A stretch of 14,525 nucleotides of DNA from assembly GCA_963922535.1 (NCBI GenBank), contig CAWUIN010000072.1, positions 1 through 14,525 of the forward strand, written 5' to 3'. The stretch is from Tectiglobus sp963922535. GTDB lineage: Bacteria > Pseudomonadota > Alphaproteobacteria > Rhizobiales > Hyphomicrobiaceae. Within the stretch, counting starts at the first letter, position 1, and each line of letters opens with the position of its first letter. Of the stretch, positions 1 through 7,677 are shown piece by piece. The position numbers and the translations under genes are program-made. Below the pieces are notes generated by a model that saw nothing but the letters and a program-made list of their open reading frames with translations, was not told the origin of the DNA and searched no databases.

Positions 1-1
1 C

Positions 2-88
2 GAAATTCAGCAAATTAAACAATATATCTTTCAAATGCCTGTCATCGGGAGCGCGATGGTGTTCGACAATCCCGCCAGGATAGCTTAA
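2..88 (+). CDS. Possible C-terminal tail of a gene cut by the window edge
   Basis: The frame starting at base 2 is open from the window edge to a TAA at 86-88, giving 28 residues that end in FDNPARIA. It lies on the same strand as the ispA-like gene and upstream of it. In many Alphaproteobacteria the gene before ispA is xseB, but this peptide does not look like the helical XseB tail. I do not recognise it. So short an open stretch could be chance, so this is only a candidate. Confidence 0.2.
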   Translation, partial: EIQQIKQYIFQMPVIGSAMVFDNPARIA

Positions 89-135
89 CGATGATCTGTA
101 TCTCTTATGACCGACTGGTTGGTTATGTACAATTA

Positions 136-169
136 TCAGATTTTCTCCTAACTCAGATTTTCTCCTAAC
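136..169. repeat. Perfect tandem duplication of a 17-base unit upstream of ispA
   Basis: Bases 136-152 and 153-169 are identical copies of TCAGATTTTCTCCTAAC, directly adjacent. The second copy ends immediately before AAAGG (170-174), the likely ribosome binding site of the GTG-started prenyl synthase gene. The duplication therefore lies in its 5' leader. It may be a recent slippage event or a repeated regulator site; the sequence does not decide. Confidence 0.85.
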
Positions 170-183
170 AAAGGCTGCCGAGT

Positions 184-1095
184 GTGACTGAGCCTGCAGA
201 CGATTTCATCCAGCGCCTTGCCGCAGATGCCAATCTTATGGAGCTGCATCTCGCTTCGGAAATTGATGCGATGCAGAATGCTCCTGCAAGGTTGAAGGAC
301 GCCATGCGCCACGGGGCGCTGGGCGGCGGCAAGCGCTTTCGCCCGTTTCTTGTGCTCGAATGCGCAACCATGCTGGGGGCGGCGCGTGAACACGCAGCAC
401 CGGCGGCGGCGGCGATTGAATGCATCCATTGCTATTCCCTGGTTCATGACGATCTGCCGGCGATGGACAACGATCAACTGCGCCGCGGGCGGCCAACGGT
501 CTGGGCCGCTTTTGACGAGTGGACTGCCATTCTGGCCGGGGATGCGCTGTTGACGCTGGCATTTGAAATCATCGCCCGGCCAACTGCGCACACCGATGCA
601 GGCGTGCGCAGCCAGCTTGCCTTGGCAATGGCGCAGGCTGCCGGCGCAGCAGGCATGGTCGGCGGTCAATGCCTGGATCTTGAAAGCGATAAACTGGGGC
701 GGCCTGCAAAGCCCGATGCTACCTATATCCGCCACATGCAAAGCCTGAAAACGGGCGCACTGTTGCGTTTTGCCTGTGAAGCCGGTGCCATTCTCGCCAG
801 CGCCGGCGAAGACCATCGTGCCGCGATGCAGAAATTCGGCAGCGCGATCGGCTCAGCCTTTCAAATCGCCGACGATCTCCTCGATATCGAAAGCACGCCC
901 GAAGCGCTTGGCAAAGCAACCGGCAAGGATGAGGCGGCCGGTAAGGCGACGCTGGTTGCATTGCTCGGCGTTGATGAAGCTCGGGCCCGGCTGGAGACCA
1001 TCACCGCTGCGGCGCTGGACGCCCTCGCCCCGTACGGCGCCGCCGCAGACCTGCTGCGTGCGGCGACACACTTCGTTGCCAGGCGCAAGTATTAA
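184..1095 (+). CDS. ispA: Polyprenyl (farnesyl/geranylgeranyl) diphosphate synthase, IspA family
   Basis: Short-chain trans-prenyl diphosphate synthase that condenses isopentenyl diphosphate with allylic diphosphates to make farnesyl or longer diphosphates for quinones, undecaprenol and related isoprenoids in the cytosol. Both Mg-binding aspartate motifs are visible: DDLPAMDND at residues 89-97 (first Asp-rich motif, DDxxxxD form typical of bacterial FPP synthases) and DDLLD at 230-234 (second), followed by GKATGKD at 243-249. GGGKRFRP at 47-54 binds diphosphate. Length (303 aa) is normal for IspA. The start is GTG, supported by AAAGG 9 bases upstream; no better ATG precedes the first conserved helix. 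The usual downstream partner dxs is absent; a tRNA gene follows instead. Chain-length specificity cannot be read with certainty, so farnesyl versus geranylgeranyl synthase stays open. Confidence 0.9.
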   Translation: MTEPADDFIQRLAADANLMELHLASEIDAMQNAPARLKDAMRHGALGGGKRFRPFLVLECATMLGAAREHAAPAAAAIECIHCYSLVHDDLPAMDNDQLRRGRPTVWAAFDEWTAILAGDALLTLAFEIIARPTAHTDAGVRSQLALAMAQAAGAAGMVGGQCLDLESDKLGRPAKPDATYIRHMQSLKTGALLRFACEAGAILASAGEDHRAAMQKFGSAIGSAFQIADDLLDIESTPEALGKATGKDEAAGKATLVALLGVDEARARLETITAAALDALAPYGAAADLLRAATHFVARRKY

Positions 1096-1156
1096 GTGGA
1101 TGGTAAGGTTGCCGGATGTTTACAGCCACCGGTCCCGCCATCTTACGGCTCGTATC

Positions 1157-1185
1157 TTGCGAAAATTGCCGTTCGATATTATATC
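1157..1185 (+). promoter_or_regulatory. Candidate sigma70-type promoter for tRNA-Pro
   Basis: TTGCGA at 1157-1162 is followed after 16-17 bases by TTATAT/TATATC (1179-1185), about 55 bases before the mature tRNA start. It is the best -35/-10 match in the ispA-tRNA spacer, but alphaproteobacterial promoters are degenerate and this is by eye. Confidence 0.25.
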
Positions 1186-1243
1186 CCACTATCTAATTGG
1201 CAATGCTGTATTCATCACAATCTCGTTCGGCTTTCAGCTGGAT

Positions 1244-1320
<77 letters not shown>

Positions 1321-1484
1321 CCTTGACCGGATCGGGAACACCATTGCCAGCCGTCAGCGTTATTAAATTCACGACATCCCTGGTAAGCTTAACAATTAAG
1401 CCGCCGCCCAAAGATAACGGCAACGAGGATCCCCCCCCGCCTTCAGCTCAGATGATGTGACGCTTATCGTCTGGCTGCTGGCGG

Positions 1485-1568
1485 TCATTCGGTCATTTGG
1501 CCGCAATCAATCGTTTCGATAATACGCATGCGTCCACCGCAGCCGCAGCATGGGCACCACAAAGTCAT
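1485..1568 (-). pseudogene. Remnant of a transposase C-terminus (IS91-like tail)
   Basis: On the minus strand an ATG at 1568 opens 27 codons containing CPCCG, then GGRMRIIET, ending at TGA (1485-1487). Tails of the form CPCCGGRM-IIETF are, from memory, typical of the C-terminus of IS91-type transposases found in Alphaproteobacteria. The family's usual continuation after IIETF is lost; a frame change near 1490 lets a further degraded stretch be read down to about 1430. There is no ribosome binding site. It lies 21 bases behind the EgtD-like gene. Too short to be sure; a chance cysteine-rich peptide is the alternative. Confidence 0.35.
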
Positions 1569-1574
1569 ACGTTT

Positions 1575-1600
1575 ACTTATAGCTTTTACTTATAGCTTTT
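1575..1600. repeat. 13-base tandem duplication spanning the stop codon of the EgtD-like gene
   Basis: Bases 1575-1587 and 1588-1600 are identical 13-base copies (ACTTATAGCTTTT). The right copy contains the TAA stop (1590-1592) and the last two codons of the minus-strand methyltransferase gene; the left copy lies just behind it. Confidence 0.85.
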
Positions 1601-2570
1601 TGCAGAGATAAACGCCCTCTTCCTGGCTCTTGGTTTCCCAGGCAGCGGTGACGTCAAGGCCGTGATCGGCCAGCACGGATTTGACCATGGCGCTTGTATA
1701 GCGATAGGAATAGAAGAGACGCAGAGTTTCGCCGGGATGCCATATCACTGCCCTGTCTCCCAGCGCCACCTCGATGCGGCGCGCGACATCGAAAAAGGCG
1801 GTGATGCGTTTGGCACCCTGGTTAGCCGTGTCATCGACAATCCTGAATGTGAGCTGTCCATCCTCCTTTTCCACGCCCGCATCGCGCAGCAAAGTAAAAA
1901 GCCAATCCTTGGTAAGCGGATTATCATACTGAGGAAGAACCTTGAGAACACCGGCATGATAATCCGGACCCGGCGCCAGATTGGCACTGGCCAGCAGGAT
2001 ATCGTCCTTGTTCAAAAGCTGCGCGAGAATCGGCAGGATATCGCCTGGCTCAAAATTCGGCATCATACCAAAAAAGGTCACCAGGCGCGGCCGTTGCGAT
2101 GCGTCGATCAGCTCCAGAAGGTCGCCTGCTTTGCGCAAATCGCAGACAATGGGATAGGCTGAAATCTGAGCTGCGGCATCCCGCACCGCCTGCGCTGAAG
2201 TGATGGCCAGTGACGGGCTCACATCCACCGGATAATACGCAACCGGCTGCCCTGCCGCCACAAGACGCTCCGCGAACGCCCTGTCTTTTTCACCACCACC
2301 TGCGCCAAGCCCGATCAGAAGCGCAGAAGAGCCCTTGAACTGCTCTAAAGCTGCATCGAAAGCAGCCATGTAAGGTGTGTAAAAGTCGGCATCAGCGGCC
2401 GCCGGCGAGAAAGTCGTGTGGATCTTCAGCCACTTATGGCTTTGCTTGACGCTGTCATAATGAAATTTGTGATCGATCGCGCGCGCCTCAAATCCTGCCC
2501 AGTAATCGCGCATCACCGCATCAGGAAGTTGACTTCGATGTATCCGGACGGTTTCGAAAGCAGCCGTCAT
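1590..2570 (-). CDS. EgtD-like SAM-dependent methyltransferase (Methyltransf_33 family)
   Basis: A 326-residue protein from the chosen ATG at 2570, preceded by AGAGG about 9 bases upstream. A longer reading from GTG at 2660 adds 30 residues but has no ribosome binding site. Numbering from 2570: the SAM-binding glycine loop ALLIGLGAGGGEKD is at 83-96, the post-II acidic motif PVDVS at 114-118, FFGMMPNFEP at 166-175 (the position of the FLGSTIGNF-type motif of EgtD), and ETLRLFYSYRYT near the C-terminus. The family includes EgtD, which trimethylates histidine to hercynine for ergothioneine. The N-terminal YD-GS-LFE-type motif of true EgtD is not visible and no egtB is nearby, so the substrate is uncertain. 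It is last in the minus-strand gene row, about 200 bases behind the GNAT gene. Confidence 0.7.
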   Translation of the reverse strand: MTAAFETVRIHRSQLPDAVMRDYWAGFEARAIDHKFHYDSVKQSHKWLKIHTTFSPAAADADFYTPYMAAFDAALEQFKGSSALLIGLGAGGGEKDRAFAERLVAAGQPVAYYPVDVSPSLAITSAQAVRDAAAQISAYPIVCDLRKAGDLLELIDASQRPRLVTFFGMMPNFEPGDILPILAQLLNKDDILLASANLAPGPDYHAGVLKVLPQYDNPLTKDWLFTLLRDAGVEKEDGQLTFRIVDDTANQGAKRITAFFDVARRIEVALGDRAVIWHPGETLRLFYSYRYTSAMVKSVLADHGLDVTAAWETKSQEEGVYLCKKL

Positions 2571-2746
2571 CGCGCTGAACCTCTTTGCTCTCTTTGTCTC
2601 TCTTGCACAATCAGCTTTTCTTGCAGTCTCAAAGACGATCTCATTTTGTCCTGAGAGCACTTCTGCCGTCTGCTTCTGGCCAGGGCTTAACTACGGTATA
2701 AAGTTACCACGGTCTTCTCTCCAGTTTCATTCATCCTGCTGAAAAC

Positions 2747-2768
2747 CCGATAGGTTCCAGAGCATCGG
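2747..2768 (-). terminator. Weak candidate terminator behind the GNAT gene
   Basis: Read on the minus strand, CCGAT (2768-2764) pairs with ATCGG (2751-2747) across a 12-base loop, and GTTTTC follows. It begins four bases beyond the GNAT stop. The stem is short and the T run only four long, so termination would be inefficient. Confidence 0.3.
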
Positions 2769-2771
2769 ATC

Positions 2772-3287
2772 TTAATCTCCGCCCCCCAACAGCGAGCGTT
2801 CCAGAAAAACCACGCCTTTGCTGCCATCTTTTTCCCAGCGTTCGATGCCGGTGCTACGAAAACCCATTCGTCTATGAAACCGCAGCGAGCCTGGGTTGGG
2901 CGGCTTAAGATAAACCTCAGCCATAAGAACTGGACGCCGGCCGTTGTAGTGAAGGAAAACTTTTTCATAAAGTTGCCCGCCGATCCCCATGCCACGCGCC
3001 GTTTTGGCGACTGCGATACGGTCAACATAGGCAAATGTCACGTAATGATCTGAAACCCAGGCATAATTCAGATTATTGTATGCCTGTTGTCCCTCGATCA
3101 GACACAGCACAAAGCCAACTGGAACCTGGTTTTGCACGGCCACGAAAATGACATCGGCGAAATCGAAGACGAGGCGGGTTAATGCTTCGCGTGTTACACT
3201 GCTAACGCCTGGGACAGCTGCCTCGTTGATCTCATAAAGAGGCGTGATATCCTGTGCTTCAACCGGACGAATGACAGCAGGATGCAT
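2772..3287 (-). CDS. GNAT-family N-acetyltransferase
   Basis: A single-domain acetyl-CoA-dependent acetyltransferase of about 171 residues. The acetyl-CoA pyrophosphate loop is clear: DRIAV followed by ARGMGIGGQLYEKV, with R-G-M-G-I-G at residues 98-103, matching the R/Q-x-x-G-x-G/A signature. The C-terminal strand SLRFHRRMGFRSTG is the usual FYxxxGF-type end of the fold. The protein ends in LLGGGD. The start is ATG at 3287, close to the family's usual MxxxIRPxxxxD beginning; a TTG at 3299 would add four residues. Either start lies within about 15 bases of the upstream DUF1178 stop (3302), so translation is probably coupled. The acceptor is unknown: small amine, peptide N-terminus or antibiotic are all possible. 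Confidence 0.85.
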   Translation of the reverse strand: MHPAVIRPVEAQDITPLYEINEAAVPGVSSVTREALTRLVFDFADVIFVAVQNQVPVGFVLCLIEGQQAYNNLNYAWVSDHYVTFAYVDRIAVAKTARGMGIGGQLYEKVFLHYNGRRPVLMAEVYLKPPNPGSLRFHRRMGFRSTGIERWEKDGSKGVVFLERSLLGGGD

Positions 3288-3301
3288 ACCCGCCCCCAAT
3301 T

Positions 3302-3799
3302 TTAATTTTGATCTTCCGGGAGCATGGGAAGCGGTTGTATATCCACGCCTTCTTCTAACAGCTCCTTAACCTCAAGTTGCGATGCTTCGCCGTAAATTCC
3401 CTTTTCTTCAACTTCCTCGTAATGGATCTTGCGTGCTTCTTCAGCAAAACGCGGGCCGACATATTCTGCTTTTTCCTCAATGATTTTACGTATTTTCCGC
3501 ATGGCTGATATGATTTCGTGGCGCTTTTCGGGAAGCTCCGGAGCTACGGCTGGCGTAACCGTTTGTTGGAGCTCCGGCGTTTTCGATATCGCGCGGGTAT
3601 GCTCCTCAAGCGGTATTATGGATTTACGGTTATCCTTTGTGCCGATATTCGGTGCCATAATCGCCTTAGACACTTGCACAGAACCGCATTCCGGGCACAT
3701 GACCAAATTGCGTCCGGCTTGCTCATCGTAGGATGTGCTGTTGGAAAACCATGCATCAAAAGTATGGTCTTTGTCGCACTGAAGCTTATAACGAATCAT
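3302..3799 (-). CDS. DUF1178 family zinc-ribbon-like protein
   Basis: A 165-residue protein matching the DUF1178 family by its N-terminus: MIRYKLQC, H12, then DAWF, and CPECGS at residues 35-40 followed by KAIMAPN. C8/H12 and C35/C38 look like a small metal-binding (zinc-ribbon) site. The middle (about 85-150) is rich in Glu and Lys and probably helical, also usual for the family. Function is unknown. It lies between the nitrilase-type amidase (about 110 bases upstream) and the GNAT gene (start essentially overlapping its stop) on the same strand; the association of DUF1178 with grxC and a nitrilase gene recurs in Alphaproteobacteria. ATG start at 3799; only a weak GAG-type ribosome binding site is seen upstream. 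Confidence 0.9.
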   Translation of the reverse strand: MIRYKLQCDKDHTFDAWFSNSTSYDEQAGRNLVMCPECGSVQVSKAIMAPNIGTKDNRKSIIPLEEHTRAISKTPELQQTVTPAVAPELPEKRHEIISAMRKIRKIIEEKAEYVGPRFAEEARKIHYEEVEEKGIYGEASQLEVKELLEEGVDIQPLPMLPEDQN

Positions 3800-3893
3800 A
3801 CTGCTCGGCTTTGCTGTTTATTTCATATTGTAAGTATTGACGTTCAACTGCTCCCTCGGGGCGCCTTCGGTCACGTACCCTAACCCGACATTT

Positions 3894-3910
3894 TAAGTGA
3901 TACAGACCAC
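3894..3910 (-). repeat. Copy A of a dispersed 17-base repeat (inverted relative to copy B)
   Basis: Read on the minus strand, 3910-3894 is GTGGTCTGTATCACTTA, identical to plus-strand bases 7678-7694. It begins at the final base of the amidase stop codon and runs into the spacer. A related, imperfect copy (14 of 15 bases) lies at 95-109. The repeat is not explained by any coding feature. Confidence 0.7.
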
Positions 3911-4746
3911 TAGGCCGTTACCAAATCATACCGCCTGTCATGGTTGAGAGATGGTATCCGCCTGCGTGCCTCTTCAACTAAACCTACGTCGATGTCCGCA
4001 AGGATGAAGCCTGTCTCGACGTCGTCGGCTTCAGCCAGAATTTCGCCCCATGGTGAAATGATAATACTATGGCCATAGGATAAACGCCCTGACGGGTGTT
4101 CTCCGGCCTGAGCGGCAGCGAAGATAAAACATGCCGTCTCAATGGCCCGCGCCCGTAGCAGGGTGTGCCAATGCGCTTTGCCTGTCGGTACTGTAAACGC
4201 AGAAGGCACGGCTATGAATTGTGCGCCAGCCTGTGCAAGGCCCCGGTAAAGATGCGGAAAACGCATGTCATAGCATATGGTTATACCAAGGTTACCCCAA
4301 GGCAAACTGGCTAAAACTGCTTGTGTGCCAGGATTATACCGTCGGCTTTCGCTGAAGCGATTGTCGCCGTCGACATCAACATCGAACATGTGAATTTTGT
4401 CATAGCGTGCGGCAATCTCACCACTGGGCGAAAATAAAAATGCCCGGTTGGCAAGCCTTTCGTCAGGTGTGCGCACTGCCATGGAGCCAATATGGAGCCA
4501 GACGCCAAGTTCAGACGCCAAAGTGCGGAAGGCCTGCACGGAAAAATTGCTTTCATCATCCGGCTGGGACTTTTCAAACTGATCCCTGCCTCTCGCCTCG
4601 ATAAGCGTTGTCACCTCTGGTGTTTGAATATAAAGCGCACCGTCTGCAGCAGCCTGCCGAATAAAAGAGGTCGCAGCCTCGATGTTGTCTGCAACGTCTG
4701 TTCCGGTGCAAATCTGCACCATCGCCGCTCTAAAGCCTTGCACCAT
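3910..4746 (-). CDS. Carbon-nitrogen hydrolase (nitrilase superfamily, Nit1/omega-amidase-like)
   Basis: A 278-residue amidase of the nitrilase superfamily. The catalytic triad is visible: Glu44 in TPEVTT, Lys117 in YDKIHMFD, and Cys158 in ICYDMRFP. The sequence DKIHMFDVD and the Cys context ICYDMRFPHLYR match the Nit1 branch, whose characterised members hydrolyse deaminated glutathione or act as omega-amidase on 2-oxo-dicarboxylic amides. It is cytosolic, with no signal peptide. The ATG at 4746 lies five bases behind the grxC stop, so the two genes are almost certainly one transcript; a role linked to glutathione housekeeping fits both the family and the neighbour but is inference. Length and motif spacing are normal and nothing is missing. 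Confidence 0.9.
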   Translation of the reverse strand: MVQGFRAAMVQICTGTDVADNIEAATSFIRQAAADGALYIQTPEVTTLIEARGRDQFEKSQPDDESNFSVQAFRTLASELGVWLHIGSMAVRTPDERLANRAFLFSPSGEIAARYDKIHMFDVDVDGDNRFSESRRYNPGTQAVLASLPWGNLGITICYDMRFPHLYRGLAQAGAQFIAVPSAFTVPTGKAHWHTLLRARAIETACFIFAAAQAGEHPSGRLSYGHSIIISPWGEILAEADDVETGFILADIDVGLVEEARRRIPSLNHDRRYDLVTA

Positions 4747-4751
4747 ACGCC

Positions 4752-5009
4752 TTAGCCTTGAAGAAGCGGATCCAGCCCGCCCTGTTTATCCAGAGCATAA
4801 AGTTCATCGCAACCGCCGATGTGCTGCTCACCAATAAAAATTTGCGGGACTGTATGTCGCCCACCAGCACGGGATTGCATTTCTGCCCGTTTTGCCGCAC
4901 TCATGCCGACATTGATTTCCTCAAATGCGGCACCCTTCTGCTTGAGGAGGCGTTTAGCCATTACGCAATACGGGCAGAGCATCGTTGTGTAGATCGTAAT
5001 TTTTTGCAT
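4752..5009 (-). CDS. grxC: Glutaredoxin 3
   Basis: An 85-residue dithiol glutaredoxin that reduces disulfides and glutathionylated proteins using glutathione. The redox motif CPYC is at residues 12-15, the cis-proline loop TVP at 53-55, and the glutathione-binding GGCDEL at 65-70. Length is that of bacterial GrxC. ATG at 5009, with AGGA about 12 bases upstream. It is first of the minus-strand row grxC / amidase / DUF1178 / GNAT. No comF gene, frequent upstream of grxC in Alphaproteobacteria, is found here: the next 380 bases hold only a doubtful small ORF before ligA. Confidence 0.95.
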   Translation of the reverse strand: MQKITIYTTMLCPYCVMAKRLLKQKGAAFEEINVGMSAAKRAEMQSRAGGRHTVPQIFIGEQHIGGCDELYALDKQGGLDPLLQG

Positions 5010-5165
5010 TGACGGTTGTATCCTGATGACCGCATATAAGACTTATTCGTGCCTATGTGGGAGCTTCATGTAAAAAATGGAAGCAAAGTCATTGGAAACT
5101 CCCAGATCAAAGAAAAACTTTTCCAAACGTTTCATTTACCCGCATTCTAACACATACTCTCGCTC

Positions 5166-5392
5166 TCAGATAATTATAATTAACTGTAACAGCTCATTGC
5201 AGACTTCTAAGGTCTTTCCTGGTTGGCTTGCAATTCCATCATCGAATAACCCGATAACAGTGTAGTAATCCAGCCTCTGGCGCTTGCAAAGACGCTGTAA
5301 AGCACAAGAACCAGGATTTCCTTCAGAGCGCACGATCGTTATACCGTCACCTCGCAACAAACCGTTTCAGCTGCGCTTGCATGTGCGCGCAT
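5166..5392 (-). pseudogene. Unrecognised small ORF behind ligA, apparently split by a one-base frameshift
   Basis: This lies in the 384-base grxC-ligA spacer, which otherwise shows nothing. One base after the ligA TGA, an ATG (5390-5392) opens 17 codons ending VCCEVTV. The neighbouring frame then runs on from about 5357 as GDGITIVRSEGNPGSC, later DYYTVIGLFDDGIASQPGK, and stops at 5166-5168. Adding a single G near 5356 would join the two into one protein of about 77 residues with coherent composition. I do not recognise the family. It may be a decayed gene co-transcribed with ligA, a real short gene using a GTG or TTG start, or chance. Confidence 0.35.
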
Positions 5393-5393
5393 A

Positions 5394-7532
5394 TCAGGTT
5401 TTACCACCAGCCATTTCAATCCACTCATCTTCACTGAGAATGGCGATGCCGAGCTCCTGTGCCTTGGCCAGTTTTGAGCCAGCATCAGCACCGGCTATGA
5501 CATAATCGGTTTTCTTTGAGACCGAGCCAGCTACTTTTGCGCCGAGCCGTTCAGCCTGGGCCTTCGCTTCACGCCGACTGAGGCGCTCGAGTGTTCCGGT
5601 AAAAACAACCGTCTTGCCGGCAACGGCTGATGTGGAAACTGCAATCGGCGCTACAGTGTCCTCTATTGTCAGATACGCCAGCAAATCGTTGAGCGCCTGA
5701 ATATTATGTTCTTCGCTGAGAAAGCTGAGCAAAGCATCGGCAACGCTTGAGCCAATGCCTTCGATATTTGTGATTTCCAAGTATGCATCGCTGTCTGTCC
5801 CGGCACTGGCTGCTGCTTCCACAACCTTGCGCAGCGTCTCCCAGTCGCCGAAAGCGCGGGCCAGATCCCGTGCCGTGGTTACACCAATATGGCGAATTCC
5901 AAGGGCGTAAATCAGTCGGTCCAGGCTAATTCTGCGCCGTGCTGCTATAGCCGCAAAGAGCTTTTCAACAGATCGTTTGCCAAATCCTTTTTCATCCTGC
6001 AATGGCTTGGGGTGCTGCGCATTGCGCGCCTCTAACGTGAAAATATCCGCAGGCTGCGTAATTCGGCCATCTTCGAAGAACAATTCAATTTGTTTGGCAC
6101 CAAGACCTTCAATATCAAAGGCATTGCGCGATACAAAATGCTTGAGGCGCTCCTTGGCCTGGGCCGGGCAGATCAGACCGCCGGTGCATCTCTGCACAGC
6201 ATCTGCCTCACCAGTCTTGTCATCTATTTCACGTTCAGCCCGGCTGCCACAGGCCGGACAGCTATCCGGAAAAACGTAAGGCTCTGAATTTTCAGGACGC
6301 ATCTCTTCGATAACCCCGATAATCTGGGGAATAACGTCGCCTGCCCGCTGGATACGCACTGCATCGCCAATACGGATATCCTTGCGGGCGATTTCATCCT
6401 GATTGTGCAGGGTTGCGCTGGACACGACAACACCGCCGATGGTCACTGGTTTTAATTTCGCGACGGGAGTGAGCGCCCCCGTTCGGCCAACCTGAATTTC
6501 GATATCGTTCAAAATCGTGATTGCCTGTTCTGCCGGAAACTTGTAAGCAATTGCCCATCGTGGTGCGCGGGTGACAAAGCCTAAACGATCCTGCCAGTCC
6601 AGGCGATCAATTTTATAGACGATACCGTCAATATCGTAGCCGATCGATGCACGCTGCTTCAGAATTTCATGATAGTATGCGATCAGATCCGCAGTTGTTC
6701 TACAGTGCCGCATAAGCGGATTGGTTGGCAGCCCCCAACCGGCAAAAGCGCCAATAACATCAGACTGTGTGGCTGCCGGCAATGATGTTGCCTGCCCCCA
6801 TCCGTAAGCCAGAAAACGCAGCGGACGTGACGCAGTTATGTTTATATCCAACTGCCGCAATGAACCGGCGGCAGCATTACGGGGATTGGCAAAGATCTTA
6901 CCCCCTGCTGCGGATTGTGCCTTGTTCAAAGCAGCGAAATCTGTGTGTGACAAGTAGATCTCACCGCGAATATCTATGATCTCGGGGACACTGTCCCCCG
7001 TAAGGCGTTCCGGCAGCCCCTTAAGCGTTGCAGCGTTGGCGGTGACGTTTTCCCCTTCAAAACCATCGCCTCGCGTTGCCGCCTCGACGAATATGCCGTT
7101 TTCGTAACGGATGGATATTGAAAGGCCATCTATTTTGGGTTCGGCGACAAAGGCAATCGGTTCATCACCGGCAAGCTTCAAAAAACGCCGAATACGGTCT
7201 TCGAACTCGCAGATGTCAGCTTCATTAAAGGCATTGGCGAGCGACAACATGGGTATTCGGTGCCTGATTTTGCCAAACAAGCCTTTCGGTGGCGCACCAA
7301 TGCGCATAGCTGGGCTGTCGTCGCGTACCAGAGCCGGGAACTGCGCCTCGATTGCAGCGTTGCGCTGGCGCAGCGCATCGTAATCGACATCGCTTATTTC
7401 AGGTTGATCTTCTCTGTAGTAGAGATCATCGTGACGTTTAATCTCTTTGGCAAGACGTTCAAGCTCGGCGGCAGCTTCTGGCTCTGAGAGGTCTTCAACC
7501 TTTTTTTCATATATCGAAGCCTTAATTATCAT
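5394..7532 (-). CDS. ligA: NAD-dependent DNA ligase
   Basis: Essential replicative ligase that seals nicks in duplex DNA using NAD+. All domains of a full LigA are present in its 712 residues: the Ia region with the NAD-binding YY and D residues (about 35-55), the adenylation domain with nucleotide-accepting Lys133 in EPKIDGLS, the RGDG motif near 154-157 and GYDIDGIVYK at 298-307, the OB fold with VGRTGALTPVAKL, the four-cysteine zinc finger C425, C428, C449, C455, helix-hairpin-helix repeats (about 460-605), and a C-terminal BRCT domain (about 635-712). ATG at 7532, with a weak GGA about 10 bases upstream; no internal Met is close enough to be a better start. The usual alphaproteobacterial upstream neighbour recN is not here; upstream is an 870-base gene-poor spacer. 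Confidence 0.97.
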   Translation of the reverse strand: MIIKASIYEKKVEDLSEPEAAAELERLAKEIKRHDDLYYREDQPEISDVDYDALRQRNAAIEAQFPALVRDDSPAMRIGAPPKGLFGKIRHRIPMLSLANAFNEADICEFEDRIRRFLKLAGDEPIAFVAEPKIDGLSISIRYENGIFVEAATRGDGFEGENVTANAATLKGLPERLTGDSVPEIIDIRGEIYLSHTDFAALNKAQSAAGGKIFANPRNAAAGSLRQLDINITASRPLRFLAYGWGQATSLPAATQSDVIGAFAGWGLPTNPLMRHCRTTADLIAYYHEILKQRASIGYDIDGIVYKIDRLDWQDRLGFVTRAPRWAIAYKFPAEQAITILNDIEIQVGRTGALTPVAKLKPVTIGGVVVSSATLHNQDEIARKDIRIGDAVRIQRAGDVIPQIIGVIEEMRPENSEPYVFPDSCPACGSRAEREIDDKTGEADAVQRCTGGLICPAQAKERLKHFVSRNAFDIEGLGAKQIELFFEDGRITQPADIFTLEARNAQHPKPLQDEKGFGKRSVEKLFAAIAARRRISLDRLIYALGIRHIGVTTARDLARAFGDWETLRKVVEAAASAGTDSDAYLEITNIEGIGSSVADALLSFLSEEHNIQALNDLLAYLTIEDTVAPIAVSTSAVAGKTVVFTGTLERLSRREAKAQAERLGAKVAGSVSKKTDYVIAGADAGSKLAKAQELGIAILSEDEWIEMAGGKT

Positions 7533-7677
7533 GGCTTTATTCCAGTACAGCTTGTCTTAATTTGGCATCTCAAACAAAAATCAGGATTAGCGACATAGCA
7601 AGCGAGAAGCATTGATTTTATTTGATAATTTTCCATGCAGGCTCTAAACTAAAGCCTAACTTTATCAAATTTATCTG

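Noticed and set aside
1431..1438. Run of eight C as a possible phase-variation tract
   Set aside because: It lies in non-coding DNA away from any promoter or start that I can identify; a homopolymer alone is weak evidence.
2687..3034. 115-codon minus-strand ORF overlapping the GNAT gene
   Set aside because: It is an alternate frame of the acetyltransferase, without recognisable motif, ribosome binding site or coherent composition.
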